A stretch of 64,000 nt of DNA from Congregibacter brevis. Lineage in GTDB: Bacteria > Pseudomonadota > Gammaproteobacteria > Pseudomonadales > Halieaceae. The position numbers and the translations under genes are program-made. The stretch lies in assembly GCF_045689245.1 (NCBI RefSeq), contig NZ_CP136865.1, positions 1,550,001 to 1,614,000 on the forward strand. The letters run 5' to 3'. Position 1 is the first letter of the stretch. Every line of letters begins with the position of its first letter. A model generated the notes under the pieces. That model was not told where the DNA came from. It searched no databases and saw only the letters and a program-made list of their open reading frames with translations. Below, in pieces: positions 9,000-18,511 of this stretch.

Positions 9000-11108
9000 C
9001 TAGCCTCTGTGTGTGTCTGGTTCACAGCTTTCACTATTTGACTGCTTCGCGGCATTGTTTTGTATTGCGTCGGTAAGGGGCAGGGTGACGCTAAACCGAC
9101 TGCCAGTCCCGAGTTCGCTGACGACACTGATGTCTCCACCTAACTGACGCACATACTCGCGAGACTCAAAAGCACCAATGCCCATGCCTGTCAGCCCTTT
9201 GGTGGATTCAAAGGGCTTGAATAAACGACTGCGGACAAACTCTTCGCTCATGCCGCAGCCCGTATCGCTGATGCTCACTTTTACCATCGACCGATCCACT
9301 TTGAGTTCGACGCTCAGTTCCCCATTATCTGTCGTGGCCTCTTGGGCGTTCTGCACGAGGTGCCCGAAGACCGTAGACAGACGCTCGCGATCGGCTGTCA
9401 CGGTTGCCGCCGATGCTAGGCTCAGCTGCGGCGTGGGCAGACCATCTGCTCTCGCTTGTACGACTTGTTCAAGCAGTGGCCCCAGTTCTACCGTGGCTGG
9501 TGAGGCGCTGCGCATACCGCTGCGCATTTGATCCATAAGGCGTTGCATTCGTTTGACTGAGTTATCGACAGTGCTGATCATGTCATCGATAAAGGCAGGG
9601 TTGTCTCGGTGCTTTTTGGCGTTTGACACCATCAAAGACTGCTGGGCGAGAATGTTTTTGAGATCGTGAATGACGTAGGCAGATAGGCGGTTAAAGGCAT
9701 CGAATTGCCGGGCCTCTACCAAGCCTTGACTGGCTCTTTGCTGAGCTAAAAGCGCGGCGGCTTGTCGACCCGCTGTTTTGAGTAGATCGCGGTCTTCCCA
9801 GTTAACACTGTCTTTCAGATCTGTGCGGGTTAAGAACAGCAGTGCCTCAAGCTCTTCTTGAAAAAACAGCGGAACTATCAGCCACAGCGATTTGTGCTCA
9901 GAGATCCAATCAGGCGCCTGTAGATCACCGTAGAGGTTGGACGCATTGCGCCATTCCTGCAAATCTATGACCCAGCCGCTTTGTTGAATCCACTCTTGTA
10001 GATTGCCAAGGTCCTTGGCGGCTGGTGGGTCTAGCTCCCAAGTCGCAAGATCGCTGAGTCGTCCGTCGGAGCTGCGGTGCAGTAGCAGCCCGCCGGGGCT
10101 CATGGTGATGGTGGCCATGGTGCGAATTACCCCGGAGGGGATATTTTCAAGCGCCGCAAGTTCCTCGGTAAAGCGAAGCCATTCCACTCGGTAGTCATAG
10201 CGGTAGCTGAAGAAATGCTTGGCCAGCCAGACTCGCAATCGAGCTCGTAAGGTACCGGAAAACAACAGGGTAATCAGAAGCGCACCGCTACCCGCCCAAA
10301 ATGATATCTGCAGCACGCCGCCCCAGCTGCCGCCCAGGTATCTGATGAAGTATCCGATAGTCGCCATGCACACTAAGTAAACGCCTGCGCCCATGAGCGT
10401 GACGGTATGAAAGACCACCTGTCGTGATACATGTACATCCATGCGCCAGTTGCGATTGCGGGCGATGGCTATCACTAGCCAGGGTACGACTAACGTATTT
10501 ATCACGCCGCGGGCCTGCCAGAGCTGCGCATTCATTTGGCGAAACAGCAGGGCCTCGGCGTACATGACAAAATCGTAGATGTAGAGTGCGCCCAAACCAA
10601 GGCACAGAAATTTCACGCCCCAGCGCTCGCTGCTGCTGGCATTGCGGTAAACCTGCTCAACAAGTAGCAGGCCCGCAATCGCCATGGCTAGCCAGAGCAT
10701 AAGTGCAGCATCGCCGGCTTCTGCCGTGCTCAGAGAGAGCAGGTCGCTAAAAGGTCGTAGGGCGATAATTCCCAGCGAAGCGATAAGGCAGCCAATAAAG
10801 GGATTAAACCAACGTCTTCCCAGCCAGGTCCAAACGTCGCCGCCAGACTGAAACCCCAGCAACTGAAGGAGGAAAAAAATCCACCCTGCGTTGCGCGCTA
10901 GTTCACTTAGCTGAAGCAATGTTATCGGCGGGTAATGGTATAAGGTGCCCGCCGCTACAATGGCAGCCCAGACCGCTGTTGCCACCGCAGCAAAAAGCAA
11001 GCCGGGCCCGAGGGGACGGACGCGCCATTGGGTCAGTAGCAGGGCGGCGAGCACAAAAAAGCCCAGCGCCGCTGCCGCATGTGTAAAGAGACTGATGTTA
11101 CCTATCAC
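9000..11108 (-). CDS. prsK: PEP-CTERM system histidine kinase PrsK
   Basis: About 702 residues. The N-terminal half has a run of hydrophobic helices (about 1-310), followed by a GAF-like region and a histidine kinase core. The phosphorylated His lies near residue 481 in VIHDLKNILAQQ, followed by the N box (LVQNAQEA), the G1 box DTGCGM and the G2 box GLTGMGIG. This matches PrsK (TIGR02916), partner of PrsR. I chose the GTG at 11108 (VIGNISLFTH), because the first helix follows at once and AGGG lies nine bases upstream. A longer reading to 11294 would run antisense through the dehydrogenase start and its promoter. Confidence 0.93.
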   Translation of the reverse strand: MIGNISLFTHAAAALGFFVLAALLLTQWRVRPLGPGLLFAAVATAVWAAIVAAGTLYHYPPITLLQLSELARNAGWIFFLLQLLGFQSGGDVWTWLGRRWFNPFIGCLIASLGIIALRPFSDLLSLSTAEAGDAALMLWLAMAIAGLLLVEQVYRNASSSERWGVKFLCLGLGALYIYDFVMYAEALLFRQMNAQLWQARGVINTLVVPWLVIAIARNRNWRMDVHVSRQVVFHTVTLMGAGVYLVCMATIGYFIRYLGGSWGGVLQISFWAGSGALLITLLFSGTLRARLRVWLAKHFFSYRYDYRVEWLRFTEELAALENIPSGVIRTMATITMSPGGLLLHRSSDGRLSDLATWELDPPAAKDLGNLQEWIQQSGWVIDLQEWRNASNLYGDLQAPDWISEHKSLWLIVPLFFQEELEALLFLTRTDLKDSVNWEDRDLLKTAGRQAAALLAQQRASQGLVEARQFDAFNRLSAYVIHDLKNILAQQSLMVSNAKKHRDNPAFIDDMISTVDNSVKRMQRLMDQMRSGMRSASPATVELGPLLEQVVQARADGLPTPQLSLASAATVTADRERLSTVFGHLVQNAQEATTDNGELSVELKVDRSMVKVSISDTGCGMSEEFVRSRLFKPFESTKGLTGMGIGAFESREYVRQLGGDISVVSELGTGSRFSVTLPLTDAIQNNAAKQSNSESCEPDTHRG

Positions 11109-11119
11109 GCGCGATAACC

Positions 11120-11149
11120 CTGACTTTGTGAAGCATTCGACCCTATACT
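11120..11149 (+). promoter_or_regulatory. candidate sigma70 promoter for the nucleotide-sugar dehydrogenase
   Basis: CTGACT at 11120-11125 and TATACT at 11144-11149 are separated by 18 bases, placing a transcript start near 11156, some 28 bases before the TTG start. It lies in the short divergent gap with prsK. Seen by eye only; the -35 box matches four of six consensus positions. Confidence 0.45.
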
Positions 11150-11183
11150 CTCGCTGTATCACTGTAAATGCATGGAGTAAGTT

Positions 11184-12509
11184 TTGGAGAGGTGCAACGC
11201 GGTTGCGATAGTTGGCTTGGGCTACGTGGGTTTGCCGCTGGCGGTGGCTTTTGGCGCCAAGCGTCGCACTATTGGTTTTGATCTCAATGAACAAAAGCTT
11301 GATGCCTACCGTGCGGGACGCGATCCTTCTGGCGAGGTGTCTGATGCGCAGCTGGCAAATGCTTCATTTTTAGAGCTCACGAGCGAACCGGGGCAGCTCA
11401 GCCAGGCTGACGTGATTATTGTTGTGGTGCCGACTCCGATCGATCACGCTAAGCGGCCGGATTTATCGCCACTGGAGTCAGCGTCAAAAACCGTAGGCTC
11501 ACATATGCGACCCGGCGCTATCGTCGTATTCGAGTCCACCGTATACCCCGGCTGTACTGAAGAGGTGTGCGTGCCTATTTTAGAGGCATCCTCGGGCTTG
11601 CCGTGGGTTGGTGGCGCGGGTGATTTTGGCAACGGGTTGGTAAACGATGGCTTTTACGTTGGATATTCGCCCGAGCGTATTAATCCCGGCGATAAAACTC
11701 GTCGGTTAGAGACCATTACTAAGGTCGTGTCGGGCGATACGCTCGCGACTCTGGATGTTCTCTCGGAGTTGTATGGCTCCATTGTGGACGCAGGCATACA
11801 CCGCGCAACGAGTATCAAGGTAGCCGAGGCCGCCAAGGTGATCGAAAACACCCAACGCGATTTGAATATTGCGCTCATGAACGAGCTTGCGATGATCTTT
11901 GATCGTTTGGGTATCGATACTCTGGACGTGCTGGAGGCTGCTGGCACCAAATGGAACTTTTTGCCATTTAAACCTGGCTTAGTAGGAGGGCACTGTATCG
12001 GAGTGGACCCGTATTACTTGACCTATAAGGCAGAGAGTAGTGGTTATCACCCGCAGGTGGTCTTGGCGGGGCGGCGCATCAACGACGGCATGGGTAAGTT
12101 TATTGCCGAGCAGACCGTAAAGCAGCTTGCAGCAAGAGGGCTGCCGATTACTGGCGCCACGGTCAATCTCCTCGGACTGACCTTTAAAGAGAATTGTCCT
12201 GATTTGCGTAATTCCCGGGTTCCCGACATTGCGCAGGAGCTGCAGGCTTATGGCTGCATTGTGCACGTTCACGACCCCTTGGCCGATGCAGGAGAAGCCC
12301 AGACTGAGTACGACTTGCAGCTCTGCGGTTGGGGCGAACTGCCAAAAGCTGAGGTTTTAGTGCTCGCTGTGCCCCATCGGACCTACATCGAGCGGCCGTT
12401 AGGTGATTTTGCTCGCCTGCTTTCCAGCGATGGCTTATTAGTGGATGTCAAAAGTGTTTTTGACCGCGATGAGGCGGCGTCGGCGGGAATTAAGCTCTGG
12501 CGCTTGTGA
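11184..12509 (+). CDS. UDP-N-acetylhexosamine 6-dehydrogenase (TviB/WbpO-type nucleotide-sugar dehydrogenase)
   Basis: 441 residues. The N-terminal Rossmann motif is AIVGLGYVGLPLA. The catalytic Cys271 lies in VGGHCIGVDPYYLT, the pattern of the TviB/WbpO/VipA subgroup, and the C-terminal UDP-binding domain begins near 310. It oxidises a UDP-sugar, most likely UDP-GlcNAc or UDP-GalNAc, to the uronic acid, so the polymer is expected to be acidic. The start is TTG at 11184 with GGAG seven to eight bases upstream. It is divergent from prsK. The substrate assignment is from motif resemblance only. Confidence 0.88.
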   Translation: MERCNAVAIVGLGYVGLPLAVAFGAKRRTIGFDLNEQKLDAYRAGRDPSGEVSDAQLANASFLELTSEPGQLSQADVIIVVVPTPIDHAKRPDLSPLESASKTVGSHMRPGAIVVFESTVYPGCTEEVCVPILEASSGLPWVGGAGDFGNGLVNDGFYVGYSPERINPGDKTRRLETITKVVSGDTLATLDVLSELYGSIVDAGIHRATSIKVAEAAKVIENTQRDLNIALMNELAMIFDRLGIDTLDVLEAAGTKWNFLPFKPGLVGGHCIGVDPYYLTYKAESSGYHPQVVLAGRRINDGMGKFIAEQTVKQLAARGLPITGATVNLLGLTFKENCPDLRNSRVPDIAQELQAYGCIVHVHDPLADAGEAQTEYDLQLCGWGELPKAEVLVLAVPHRTYIERPLGDFARLLSSDGLLVDVKSVFDRDEAASAGIKLWRL

Positions 12510-12715
12510 TCTCTCTCACAGAAGTAGGGATTAAGTTGGCCTGCCCCTTGTGAGTGTAAAGAAATCCGACGACACTAAGTCATCAAAGTTCACAGATTGC
12601 TTTAATTGTGAGCTATAGCGTATTGCTACTGTGACGATAATTTACCTTGAATTAGCTCCGTGACTTTGCAAAGCTGACTCAATCAACCGGAGGCCCGATA
12701 GAGGGCGAACCTGTT

Positions 12716-13738
12716 ATGTACGACCGTTTCTACGGTTTCAGTGAAGAGCCGTTCCGGCTAAGTCCGGATCATCATTTTGCGTATCAGCACCGAGCCTATA
12801 AAAAGGCTCGGGCATATATGGCCTATGCCTTTATGCGAGCCGAGGGTTTTGTGATGGTGACTGGCCGTCCGGGCACAGGTAAGACCACGCTGGTGGGCGC
12901 GTTGATGGAGGACCTTGCCTCTGAGCGAGCGCAGGTCGCGAATCTGGTGTGCTCTCAGCTCCAGGCAGATGATCTACTGAGCATGGTGGCGCACGAGTTT
13001 GGTGTGGATATCAATGTCACGAATAAGGGCCAGCAGCTCCAGCACTTGTCGCGCGCATTGCAAAAGTGGCATCGAGAGGGACGGCGGGCGCTGCTAATTG
13101 TCGATGAGGCGCAGGATCTATCAATTTCAGCGATGGAGGAGCTCCGTCTCCTTACCAATATTCAGGTTGCTGGCAAGCCGTTGATGCAGATCTTTTTGCT
13201 GGGCCAGCCTGAATTACGCGAACTGATATTGCGTCCAGAGATGGAGCAGGTACATCAACGTATTGTTGCTGCGAGCCACTTACAGCCGTTGGAACCAGAT
13301 GAGACAGAGCAGTACATACGACATCGCTTAGCGGCGGCGGGATGGAAGGGTGACCCGGCGATTAGCAAGGCTGTTTATCCGCTTGTATTCAAATTCTCAG
13401 AGGGTATAGCCCGGCGCATAAACCTAATTTGCAGTCGTCTCATGCTCCACGGCAGTGTTGAGCAGTTGCACCGCATCGGCGCGGAAGATGTACGTGCGGT
13501 TGTCGAAGAGCTCCAGGGAGAGAGTCTCGCAGCTGGTTCTGTGTTTACCGAGCATGATTTCGATGTGGAAGATGTCTTTGAAACAGAGCTCGAAGCGGTA
13601 GAGTCTGGCGATAGGGAAGAAGATTCGAGTAGTGGCCCTATATCGGTGGTTGAAAATGGCGATAGTAAGCCGCCGACGCCTGCCGACGAAGACCGCAATG
13701 CTCTTTGGCGGCGCCGTATGCGTCGTCAAAAACGCTAA
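12716..13738 (+). CDS. XrtA-associated secretion ATPase (ExeA-like AAA)
   Basis: 340 residues beginning MYDRFYGFSEEPFRLSPDHH, the hallmark of the PEP-CTERM-locus ATPase family (TIGR03015). Walker A is GRPGTGKTT (50-58) and Walker B is ALLIVDEAQDL. A long acidic tail follows the AAA domain (about 265-325). GAGGG lies some 13 bases before the ATG. The 206-base gap upstream holds no gene and should contain the promoter of the core operon running to 19357. The exact role of this family in polymer export is not established. Confidence 0.93.
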   Translation: MYDRFYGFSEEPFRLSPDHHFAYQHRAYKKARAYMAYAFMRAEGFVMVTGRPGTGKTTLVGALMEDLASERAQVANLVCSQLQADDLLSMVAHEFGVDINVTNKGQQLQHLSRALQKWHREGRRALLIVDEAQDLSISAMEELRLLTNIQVAGKPLMQIFLLGQPELRELILRPEMEQVHQRIVAASHLQPLEPDETEQYIRHRLAAAGWKGDPAISKAVYPLVFKFSEGIARRINLICSRLMLHGSVEQLHRIGAEDVRAVVEELQGESLAAGSVFTEHDFDVEDVFETELEAVESGDREEDSSSGPISVVENGDSKPPTPADEDRNALWRRRMRRQKR

Positions 13739-13785
13739 GCTTTATACTAATGAACGTCGTTCAGCGCGCAAACAGGGGAATAAAT

Positions 13786-14412
13786 ATGAGTACAGTAGGT
13801 CTTAGCGGTGTTGCCAGAGTCACTGGCGCAACCATTTTTGCGTTTTTGGTGACTGCCTGTGGGGGCAGTCCCACTGTGCCTATGGGTGAACGTTTTAACG
13901 AGCCAGACTATAGTTATGTTGTCGGGCCCGGCGATGTAATGGAGATCTTTGTTTGGGGTAACGAAGAGTTGTCTACGTCCGCTATTGTGCGTCCCGACGG
14001 TAAATTTACTACTCGTTTGGTCGAGGACCTCCCAGCAAGCGGTAAAACGCCTACTGAACTGGCTAGAGCAATTGAGGTGGCTTACGCCGAATATGTGCGT
14101 CAGCCGGTTGTGAGTGTGATTGTGAATGGTTTTGTGGGTGTGCCAGAGCAGCAGGTACGTGTTGTCGGCGAGGCAACAGAGCCAAAAGGGGTGCCTTACA
14201 CGCAGCATATGACTCTGCTTGATTTAATGATCGCTGTTGGCGGCATGACCGAGTTTGCTGCCGGAAACAAGTCGGTACTGGTGCGCAATAGTAGTGGGCA
14301 ACAAACGTCCTATGGACTTAGGTTGGATGACCTTCTGAGGGATGGGGATATATCCGCTAATCTAGTATTGATGCCCGGCGACATAGTGATTATTTCCGAG
14401 AGCTGGTTCTAA
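13786..14412 (+). CDS. XrtA/PEP-CTERM polysaccharide export lipoprotein (Wza-like)
   Basis: About 208 residues. The chosen ATG at 13786 has AGGGG seven bases upstream and yields a lipoprotein signal with lipobox LVTAC. Earlier starts at 13705 or 13750 would only extend the n-region. The poly-export domain follows (DYSYVVGPGDVMEIFVWG), then a SLBB domain (QVRVVGEATEPKGVPY). This is the TIGR03027 type of outer-membrane export protein, which forms the channel for the polymer. The chain-length protein follows 44 bases downstream. Confidence 0.93.
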   Translation: MSTVGLSGVARVTGATIFAFLVTACGGSPTVPMGERFNEPDYSYVVGPGDVMEIFVWGNEELSTSAIVRPDGKFTTRLVEDLPASGKTPTELARAIEVAYAEYVRQPVVSVIVNGFVGVPEQQVRVVGEATEPKGVPYTQHMTLLDLMIAVGGMTEFAAGNKSVLVRNSSGQQTSYGLRLDDLLRDGDISANLVLMPGDIVIISESWF

Positions 14413-14456
14413 GCGACATATCTAGTAACTACTGTCCATCAGGCGGGCGAGTACAT

Positions 14457-15998
14457 ATGCAAGACGTTATTGCTCAAGGGATGAGCTATGTTTGGGGTAT
14501 TTGGCGTCATAAGTGGGTAGCGCTGGCTCTCGCTTGGCTAGTTGCGATTGCTGGCTGGTTGTACGTATGGAGCGTGCCTGAGGCCTATGTGGCGACAGCA
14601 AAACTCTACGTGGACACAAACTCCGTTCTTCGTCCGTTAATGCGCGGACTCACAATTACCCCTGACATAAATCAACGGGTTAGCTTAATGAGTCGAACTT
14701 TGTTGTCGAGACCAAATTTAGAGAAGCTAGCGAGAATGACTGACCTAGATTTGATGGTGACTACAAAAAAGTCTCAAGAGGCTCTTATTGATCGCTTGCG
14801 AAGTACTATCTCCCTGAGAGGAGAACGCGGAAACTCCTCCATCTACAACATCCGCGTGAAGCACCAAAACCGCGATACAGCCCAGCGAATCGCGCAGTCG
14901 TTGATCACGGTTTTCATTGAGAGCTCCCTAAACGAAAAACGGAATGACTCGAGTGGTGCGCAAGTGTTTCTTGAAGACCAAATTGCGGATTATGAGACTC
15001 GACTTGTTGAGTCTGAACGCCGTTTAGCAAGGTTCAAGCAACAAAACGTTGACGTTTTGCCCAGTAAATGGGGTGCTGACTACTACACTCGCCTTGAAGC
15101 CGTTAGAGGAAGCTTGCAAGAGTCTAAACTCGCGCTCAGCGAAGCACTGGAGCGACGTGACGCTTTGCGGGCGCAGATAGATGGGAACGGATCGGTAGAT
15201 AGCTTAACAGCGGCAGGTATCGTTACCCCAGCAGACGCGCGATTACAACAAATGCGCTTGCGCCTTGATGATTTGCTAGCCAGATATACAGATAGACACC
15301 CGGAAGTGCGCCAAATTCAGGGCCTAATCTCCGAGCTAGAGGAGCAGAGACAGTTAGAGCTTCAGGCTGTAAGTGAGGGAGGTAGGCCGGGCCCTGGAAG
15401 CACGCAGGCGTTTAGTGATATGCAGACTCTTATGTCTGGTGCTGAGGCGAGTGTTGCTGAGCTTAGAGTGCGAGTTGCCGAGTTTGAAAGGCGCGAGACG
15501 GATTTAGCGGCCAAGGTTACGCTAATTCCTGAAATCGAGGCCCAACTCAAACAGCTGGATAGAGACTATGAGGTTGTGCGTAATCAGCACACGGAGCTAC
15601 TGGAGCGCAGGGAGTCTGCGAGGCTGTCAGAGAATGTAGAGAACAACGCCGGTGATGTTAGTTTTCGCGTCGTTGATCCTCCTTATGTTCCAAGTAAGCC
15701 ATCGGAGCCGAATAAAGTGCTGCTAAATGTCGCTGTCTTGATTGTAGCCCTCGGCGCAGGTCTCAGTTTTGCTCTTTTGCTATCTCTGCTGAATCCGATC
15801 GTAGTTGATGCGAGGATGCTTGCCGCGACCACTGGCTTGCCTCTTCTAGGTGTTGTGACATTCAATAAAGATATTGCCTTAGAGCGCACCGACCGTTTTC
15901 TGTTTGCTGGATTTGTCTTTGGTACGTTGGCGCTGTTCGGAGCCTTTGGAGGAGTGATGCTTGCCCCCCAGATTATTGCACGTGTGGCTGGTCTATGA
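14457..15998 (+). CDS. XrtA system chain-length determinant (Wzz-like)
   Basis: 513 residues. The N-terminal TM helix (about 18-40) is followed by a large periplasmic part rich in coiled coil (about 170-400), then the Pro-rich PSKPSEPNK stretch that precedes the second TM, and one more C-terminal helix. This matches the PEP-CTERM chain-length family (TIGR03007). It sets polymer length and works with the tyrosine autokinase, whose start overlaps this stop by four bases (ATGA). Confidence 0.93.
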   Translation: MQDVIAQGMSYVWGIWRHKWVALALAWLVAIAGWLYVWSVPEAYVATAKLYVDTNSVLRPLMRGLTITPDINQRVSLMSRTLLSRPNLEKLARMTDLDLMVTTKKSQEALIDRLRSTISLRGERGNSSIYNIRVKHQNRDTAQRIAQSLITVFIESSLNEKRNDSSGAQVFLEDQIADYETRLVESERRLARFKQQNVDVLPSKWGADYYTRLEAVRGSLQESKLALSEALERRDALRAQIDGNGSVDSLTAAGIVTPADARLQQMRLRLDDLLARYTDRHPEVRQIQGLISELEEQRQLELQAVSEGGRPGPGSTQAFSDMQTLMSGAEASVAELRVRVAEFERRETDLAAKVTLIPEIEAQLKQLDRDYEVVRNQHTELLERRESARLSENVENNAGDVSFRVVDPPYVPSKPSEPNKVLLNVAVLIVALGAGLSFALLLSLLNPIVVDARMLAATTGLPLLGVVTFNKDIALERTDRFLFAGFVFGTLALFGAFGGVMLAPQIIARVAGL

Positions 15999-17017
15999 GT
16001 ATTATCGAGAAGGCCGTTCGGGCAGGAAAATCGAAACAGCAAACAGAGTCGGAGGCACCGAAGTCGCCCCAAGAGGCTTTGCAGCAGGGGGATGATTTTC
16101 TTGATGGACCTAGCACTGTGCTGGAGCCCGATGATCTACTCACCTCCGCAGTCAGGCCGAGTACATTTGCAACAGCTCCTGAGAGTCGGATTCAGCTCGA
16201 TATCTCCATGGAAAGACTTCAACATGCGGGCTTTATTTCCCCAAACGTTCCTCGCAGCCGCATTGCCGAGGAGTTTCGTACTATCAAGCGGCCACTACTT
16301 CGCAACATTGACAAGACACGTGGCAGTTTTGATGAGCAATCGAATCTGATCATGGTTACCAGTGCCCTTCAGGGCGACGGTAAGACCTTCTCTTCTATCA
16401 ACTTGGCAATTTCTATCGCAATGGAGCAAGACAAAACCGTGCTATTTGTTGATGCTGACGTTGTGCGCGCTAGTGCCGGGAAGACATTAGGAATACCAAA
16501 AGGCACTCCTGGGTTGATAGATCTGTTGGATGACAACAGTGATGTTGATCCTGCAGATGTGATTTTACATACCAATATCCCCAAATTAAGAGTCCTTCCA
16601 GCGGGGAATGGCAGCGATAACTCAACTGAGCTCCTTGCAAGCGACACAATGCACCAGTTTATGATCGAGTTGTCCAATCGATATCATGACCGGGTGATCG
16701 TCTTCGATTCACCCCCATTATTACTTACCACTGAAGCTGGAGTTTTGGCGTCTTTTATGGGGCAGATTGTTTTTGTCGCGTCAGCTGACGTGACGCCTCA
16801 ACATGCGGTGCAAGAGGCGCTTGAGCACATTGGCGAGAATAAGATCGCAGGGGTTGTTCTCAATCGCGCGTCTCGCCGCAGATCGAAGTTACTTGGTGTG
16901 GGTAGCTACGGCTATGGTTACGGATATGGCGATGGGTATGGTTATGGGGAACGAAGAGGTAGCGGAGCAAAAATAGCCGCAGACGAAGCAGCAGGTCAGC
17001 AAAAGGAGCTTGGATAA
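15995..17017 (+). CDS. XrtA-associated tyrosine autokinase (CpsD/CapB-like)
   Basis: 340 residues. The BY-kinase Walker A reads SALQGDGKTF, with Asp where Glu is usual. Walker A' is VLFVDADVV and Walker B is VIVFDSPPLL. The C-terminus carries a tyrosine cluster (SYGYGYGYGDGYGYGE), the expected autophosphorylation tail. It belongs to TIGR03018. Phosphorylation cycling with the chain-length protein controls polymerisation and export. The first 110 residues are a poorly conserved linker that probably binds the Wzz partner. Confidence 0.93.
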   Translation: MSIIEKAVRAGKSKQQTESEAPKSPQEALQQGDDFLDGPSTVLEPDDLLTSAVRPSTFATAPESRIQLDISMERLQHAGFISPNVPRSRIAEEFRTIKRPLLRNIDKTRGSFDEQSNLIMVTSALQGDGKTFSSINLAISIAMEQDKTVLFVDADVVRASAGKTLGIPKGTPGLIDLLDDNSDVDPADVILHTNIPKLRVLPAGNGSDNSTELLASDTMHQFMIELSNRYHDRVIVFDSPPLLLTTEAGVLASFMGQIVFVASADVTPQHAVQEALEHIGENKIAGVVLNRASRRRSKLLGVGSYGYGYGYGDGYGYGERRGSGAKIAADEAAGQQKELG

Positions 17018-18508
17018 ATGCGTTGTCGCGGGTTCGTGTGTTCGGCAACGGTGGGCCTGCTGGCAGTATTGGCCTCGCACAACCTGAATGCGGCTGAATG
17101 GACTACTGGTGCGGGACTATCGGTGGGTACTTACGCTTCGTCCAATATTTGTCGCGCGCCTGATGACGAAGAAAGCAAGGTAGTCGGTACAATCACGCCA
17201 AGTGTAGATTTGAGTGGCGAGGGCTCGCGTGCCACCGTCGATTTGAGCGCTGCGGTTGAGTACAACACTTTAGGGGACAGCTCCATAGATTGTCCCCAGG
17301 TTGGTGGTGGTGCCAACGTGGCCAACAGGGAGGCTTGGGTTCCGAGGATTAGATTTCTCTCTGAGCTTGATGCGGTAGAAAACCTTCTCGTCCTAACTGC
17401 AAATGCCTCAGCGAATCAAAACGCGATCAATCCCTTTGTGGCGGGTGGCGACGATAATATCAATGCTACTGGAAACACCAATATCAACTATCGATGGGGA
17501 TTGGGGGCACGTGTCGACAGGCAGTTCAACGAAACTCTAGCGGTACTGGCGAGCTACAATTACAACGAGCAGTTCAATTCGGCGAATCAGGTTCTTAGTG
17601 ACAGCCAAGAAGACCGCGTGGACTTGGATGTTGGGATGATTCCCGAAGCTTCTAGGTTTAGTGTGGGGCTGCGTGGGCAGTACAGCGAAGTCTATTTCGA
17701 ACCTACGACAGTTCAGCCAGAATTTACAAATCGATTATCGCGTCTCGAGGTGCGGTCTGCCTTCAGGGTGTCAGATAGCTGGGCGTTGACTGCATACGCC
17801 GGAGAAGAAGATAACGTGTTTCTTTCATCAAGCGAGGATATCGATGGTAGCTATTGGGATGTTGGCGTTCGTTGGGCGCCAAACGCGCGTGTAGAGTTTA
17901 ACGCTGGCTATGGTGAACGGTTCTTTGGCGAAACACCGCGTTTTGATGTTACTTACCGACATAAACGGAGTGAGTTCACTGCGAGCTATTCGCGTGATTT
18001 ACAGTTCCCTAGAAACATTCGAGTCGATGACGATGCTGGGCTTGGCACAGCCTTCGATTTGCCCGGCGACCCAATAGTCACCCAAGGGAATCCAACGTTT
18101 GTCGGCCAAACGCCAGTTTTAAATGAACGTTTTGCTTTGAATTATCGCTTCAGTGCTCGCCGCACCACCTTTGGCCTTCTAATTAGCGACTCACAACAGA
18201 CTCGCGCTGAAGATGGTCGTGAAGGCAGCTTTCAAAGTGCAATAGCTAGCTTCACCAGGAGCCTGGGAGTGTCTCTAGGTGCTGACTTGAGATTGATTTG
18301 GCGTAGTAATGAAAACGGTTCTACGGGTGGTGGGGTATTTGTTGCTCAAGATCTTGAGTCGTGGGGTGTAAGTACTGGTTTACAGAAACGGCTCGCCAAA
18401 GATACATCTCTTTCTTTGCGGTATGTATATACAGATCAGACCTCTAGTACCGACTTCAACAATTTCGAAGAGCATCGCATTGATCTCTCACTTGGCTTTA
18501 GATTTTAA
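17018..18508 (+). CDS. PEP-CTERM/XrtA-associated outer-membrane beta-barrel protein
   Basis: 496 residues with a signal peptide (cleavage after LNAAEW) and then repeated amphipathic beta strands rich in aromatic girdle residues. It ends in LSLGFRF, a BAM-type terminal phenylalanine. Position and architecture match the PEP-CTERM locus barrel family TIGR03016. AAGGAG lies ten bases before the ATG, which abuts the kinase stop. It may be the outer-membrane conduit or secretin-like partner for polymer export; the biochemical role is not known. Confidence 0.88.
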   Translation: MRCRGFVCSATVGLLAVLASHNLNAAEWTTGAGLSVGTYASSNICRAPDDEESKVVGTITPSVDLSGEGSRATVDLSAAVEYNTLGDSSIDCPQVGGGANVANREAWVPRIRFLSELDAVENLLVLTANASANQNAINPFVAGGDDNINATGNTNINYRWGLGARVDRQFNETLAVLASYNYNEQFNSANQVLSDSQEDRVDLDVGMIPEASRFSVGLRGQYSEVYFEPTTVQPEFTNRLSRLEVRSAFRVSDSWALTAYAGEEDNVFLSSSEDIDGSYWDVGVRWAPNARVEFNAGYGERFFGETPRFDVTYRHKRSEFTASYSRDLQFPRNIRVDDDAGLGTAFDLPGDPIVTQGNPTFVGQTPVLNERFALNYRFSARRTTFGLLISDSQQTRAEDGREGSFQSAIASFTRSLGVSLGADLRLIWRSNENGSTGGGVFVAQDLESWGVSTGLQKRLAKDTSLSLRYVYTDQTSSTDFNNFEEHRIDLSLGFRF

Positions 18509-18511
18509 AGA

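Noticed and set aside
9000..11294. A 764-codon reading of prsK beginning at 11294
   Set aside because: The extra 62 codons lie antisense to the dehydrogenase start and its promoter and lack hydrophobic or family features; GTG at 11108 has a ribosome site and begins just before the first TM helix.
12536..12552. TTGGCCTGCCCCTTGTG upstream of the ATPase as a sigma54 promoter
   Set aside because: The -24 GG is present, but the -12 GC is replaced by GT and the -24 box reads TGGCCT; too weak to claim.
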